From FEN-1279 sp964400285 (GTDB taxonomy: Bacteria > Bacteroidota > Ignavibacteria > Tepidaquicellales > Tepidaquicellaceae): a DNA stretch of 64,000 nucleotides. Position numbers and translations under genes: made by a program. Every line of letters starts with the position of its first letter. Positions within the stretch are counted from its first letter, which is position 1. Of this stretch, positions 61,131 through 64,000 are shown one piece after another. The notes beneath the pieces were generated by a model. That model did no database searches, was not told the origin of the DNA, and saw only the letters and a list, made by a program, of their open reading frames with translations. The DNA lies in contig CAYNTK010000002.1 in the NCBI GenBank assembly GCA_964400285.1, forward strand, positions 217,124-281,123, given 5' to 3'.

Positions 61131-63338
61131 TTGAAAAGCAAATTATTATTTTCTATTCTTCTCCTGGCATATATACAATTAAATTCTTTACTTTCTTTTA
61201 TTTATTCACAATGGGTATGGCAAAATCCCCTTCCACAAGGGAATCGTCTATACGATGTAAAATTCATTAATCCAAATACCGGTTGGGCTTGCGGTTCATA
61301 CGGAACGATTTTAAAAACTACGGATGGGGGAAATAACTGGGATTTCTGGAAAATTACCTGTGATTATTATCTTCAATCCATCTTCTTTATAAATGAAAAC
61401 ACAGGTTTTGTCTGTGGTCCTGTAGGAGATATATTTAAAAGCACAAACGGAGGAATTAATTTTTATAAAGTTGCAAGCAATACAACTTTTTTTCATTTAT
61501 ATAATATACAATTTACCGATACTCAAAACGGATGGGCAACAGGAGATACAGGTGTGATATTGCATACTACAAATTGCGGAGAAAACTGGTATAGACAAAC
61601 AAGTAATGTTACAGGTGATGTAACAGGAATTTCATTTATTAACTCTAATACCGGTTACGCAGTTGAATACAACTTTGGAAGAATTATTAAAACAACTAAT
61701 GGTGGCACTAATTGGAATGTAATATATTGGGATAATTATTATCGTTATACTTCAGTTTATTTTCTTAATGAAAATACCGGCTGGTTAACGGGTGCTTATG
61801 GATTAATTAGAAAAACAACAAATGCCGGGTTCAATTGGATTAATATAAATGAATCGCAAATTGATGGTTATGTATTTGACATAAAATTTCTTAATGAAAA
61901 TACAGGATGGGTTACATTTGGTACATCATTTGTAACAAATGGCATAATGAAATCTACAAACGGAGGAATAAACTGGTTTACACAAAATATCCATATAGAA
62001 TTAAATGAATGGTATTTGAGATTGAACATTTTGGATTCAAATAATATCTTTTCAGTAGGTGACCATGGCAGAATGTTAAAGACAACAAATCTCGGTGATA
62101 ATTGGAATCTGATGTCAAAGGGAACAATTTTTTGTATGCAAAAAATGCAGTTTTTAAATCCAAATACAGGTTGGACAGTAGCAAACGGATATCAAGACTG
62201 TTTAGTTTATAAAACAACTAATGGAGGTTTAAACTGGAATACAATATCGTACTTAACTAATAAAAGATTTTCAAGAATAAAGTTTTTTAATGAAAATACA
62301 GGAATTTGCGTAGGCGAATATGGAAGAATAATCAGAACAACTAATCAAGGAATAAACTGGACAGATATTCAGTCAGGAACTGGAGCTGATTTGTTATCAC
62401 TTTGCTTTGCTAATGAAAACATCGGGTATTCCTGTGGGGATTCGGGAGTAATAATAAAATCTGATAACGGAGGCAATAACTGGATTAGACTTTATTCCGG
62501 TATTAGTCAACATTTACGTAATATATATTTTACAGATATTAATAACGGCTGGGCAGTTGGATCTAATGCTTTTCCGAATAAAAGGAATTCTATTGAACCA
62601 TACGTTTTAAAAACTACAAATGGAGGAATAAACTGGTTAAAGATTCCAGTAGAAATTAAGTTATATAATTTTTTCGACGTATATTTTATCGATTTGAATA
62701 CCGGCTGGATATCCTGTGACTCAGGAACTATATTAAAAACAAGCAATAGCGGTTACAACTGGACAAGACAAAATACAAGTTGCATTCAGAACAGATTAAA
62801 TACTATTGACTTATATGATATAAAGTTTGTTGATAATAACACTGGATATTGTGCTGGATCAGAATCAATATTATTAAAGACCACAAATAGTGGTAACAAC
62901 TGGTTATTAATCAATAATGATGGGTATGACAGTAGATTTTTTTGGGGTTTAAATTTTATTAACAAAAATACCGGATGGATTTCAGGTATAAATGGATTAA
63001 TTTTAAAAACTACAAACGGAGGGAGTGTTTTTGTTTCACAAATAAAAAATTATATCCCTGAAAATTTTATCTTACATCAAAATTACCCGAATCCGTTCAA
63101 TACGAATACGATAATAAGATTTTCTATTCCGCCGAATACAAAAAGTCAAACATCAAATGTGAAACTTGTTATATATGATATACTCGGAAAGAAAGTTGAA
63201 ACACTTATAAATGAAAATTTATCTTTTGGAAGCTATGAAGTAAAATGGAGTGCATATAAATATCCAAGCGGAGTGTATTTTTATAAATTAACTACGGAAG
63301 GTTATAGTGAGACGAAGAAGATGATTCTTATGAAATAA
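61131..63338 (+). CDS. Secreted Ycf48/BNR-like repeat protein with T9SS type A sorting domain
   Basis: 735 aa, TTG start with AGGAGG just upstream. A signal peptide (residues 1-27) is followed by 14 repeats of roughly 40-55 residues, each built on N-x-N/D-TGW...G...I-KTTNGG-x-NW. This is the Ycf48/sortilin-BNR beta-propeller motif; 14 units would suit two seven-bladed propellers. The C-terminal 80 residues are a T9SS type A sorting domain (NYPNPFNTNTIIRFSIP ... VYFYKLTTEG). It is predicted to be exported to the outer surface; its ligand is unknown. Confidence 0.9.
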   Translation: MKSKLLFSILLLAYIQLNSLLSFIYSQWVWQNPLPQGNRLYDVKFINPNTGWACGSYGTILKTTDGGNNWDFWKITCDYYLQSIFFINENTGFVCGPVGDIFKSTNGGINFYKVASNTTFFHLYNIQFTDTQNGWATGDTGVILHTTNCGENWYRQTSNVTGDVTGISFINSNTGYAVEYNFGRIIKTTNGGTNWNVIYWDNYYRYTSVYFLNENTGWLTGAYGLIRKTTNAGFNWININESQIDGYVFDIKFLNENTGWVTFGTSFVTNGIMKSTNGGINWFTQNIHIELNEWYLRLNILDSNNIFSVGDHGRMLKTTNLGDNWNLMSKGTIFCMQKMQFLNPNTGWTVANGYQDCLVYKTTNGGLNWNTISYLTNKRFSRIKFFNENTGICVGEYGRIIRTTNQGINWTDIQSGTGADLLSLCFANENIGYSCGDSGVIIKSDNGGNNWIRLYSGISQHLRNIYFTDINNGWAVGSNAFPNKRNSIEPYVLKTTNGGINWLKIPVEIKLYNFFDVYFIDLNTGWISCDSGTILKTSNSGYNWTRQNTSCIQNRLNTIDLYDIKFVDNNTGYCAGSESILLKTTNSGNNWLLINNDGYDSRFFWGLNFINKNTGWISGINGLILKTTNGGSVFVSQIKNYIPENFILHQNYPNPFNTNTIIRFSIPPNTKSQTSNVKLVIYDILGKKVETLINENLSFGSYEVKWSAYKYPSGVYFYKLTTEGYSETKKMILMK

Positions 63339-63423
63339 TAAAAATTATTCAGAAGTGTCAGTACTCAGCATTCAGAAAAAAATTCAGAATTCATAGACTT
63401 AAATCTGAATTAAAATAAAAAAA

Positions 63424-63537
<114 letters not shown>

Positions 63538-63617
63538 AAAAACTTTATAAATATAAAATAACAAACGATAAAAATAAAAATTGATGTTTAATGCTATCAG
63601 TAACAATATAAAATTAA

Positions 63618-64000
<383 letters not shown>

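Overview
The window is AT-rich and most of its genes lie on the minus strand. Two secreted proteins end in a type IX secretion (T9SS) type A sorting domain with the NYPNPFN signature, and a PorV/PorQ-like barrel protein is present. Together with the ATP synthase gene order and the yicC-gmk-rpoZ-coaBC block, this points to the Ignavibacteria / Bacteroidota-Chlorobi group. That placement is an inference. A run of ten N shows the sequence is a draft scaffold.

Layout. 1-1987 (+): the 3' part of a cellulose-synthase-like glycosyltransferase and a TPR protein. 1968-9445 (-): RqcH/NFACT and an F-type ATP synthase operon (atpZ, atpI-like, atpB, E, F, H, A, an unknown 97-aa gene, atpG), with no atpD or atpC. 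9459-15655 (-): a type III-like restriction-modification module made of mod, an AlbA_2/GHKL ATPase protein, a nuclease-less Res helicase and a separate small PD-(D/E)XK nuclease. Its last gene ends 13 bp before atpZ. The non-coding parts of this module hold three arrays of 11/9-nt repeats, two inverted repeats and a 32-bp direct repeat. 16144-20029 (-): a biotin-dependent carboxylase beta subunit, murA and accA.

20064-41646 (-): a Wzx/Wzy exopolysaccharide or O-antigen locus. Read in the direction of transcription it encodes a phosphohexomutase, Wza, Wzz, Wzy, Wzx, four glycosyltransferases, a 562-bp gap with a repeated TTTTGGACAG motif, a sugar epimerase, WecB, a second epimerase, two GT4 enzymes, the initiating phosphoglycosyl transferase, a polyprenol-phosphate mannose synthase-like GT2, and a GT2 fused to a phosphoglycosyl-transferase-like half that appears to have lost its Asp-Glu dyad. 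41678-45447 (-): a B12-binding subunit, a UPF0104 membrane protein, Maf and ProS.

45529-49644 (+): an SRAP protein, the PorV-like protein and a T9SS cargo protein. 49747-60123 (-) is mostly housekeeping: a lipoprotein, a transketolase N-terminal half, PlsY, a DUF1460 protein, DnaB, a family-4 uracil-DNA glycosylase interrupted by the assembly gap, CoaBC, RpoZ, Gmk, YicC, a LOG-family protein and an SDR, with a GNAT acetyltransferase on the plus strand. 60182-64000: tRNA-Arg(CCT), a small secreted protein, a 14-repeat Ycf48/BNR-like T9SS protein, 5S rRNA and the 3' end of 23S rRNA.

The stretches most worth a second look are the restriction module with its repeat arrays, the unknown gene inside the ATP synthase operon, and the GT2 / degenerate phosphoglycosyl transferase fusion.
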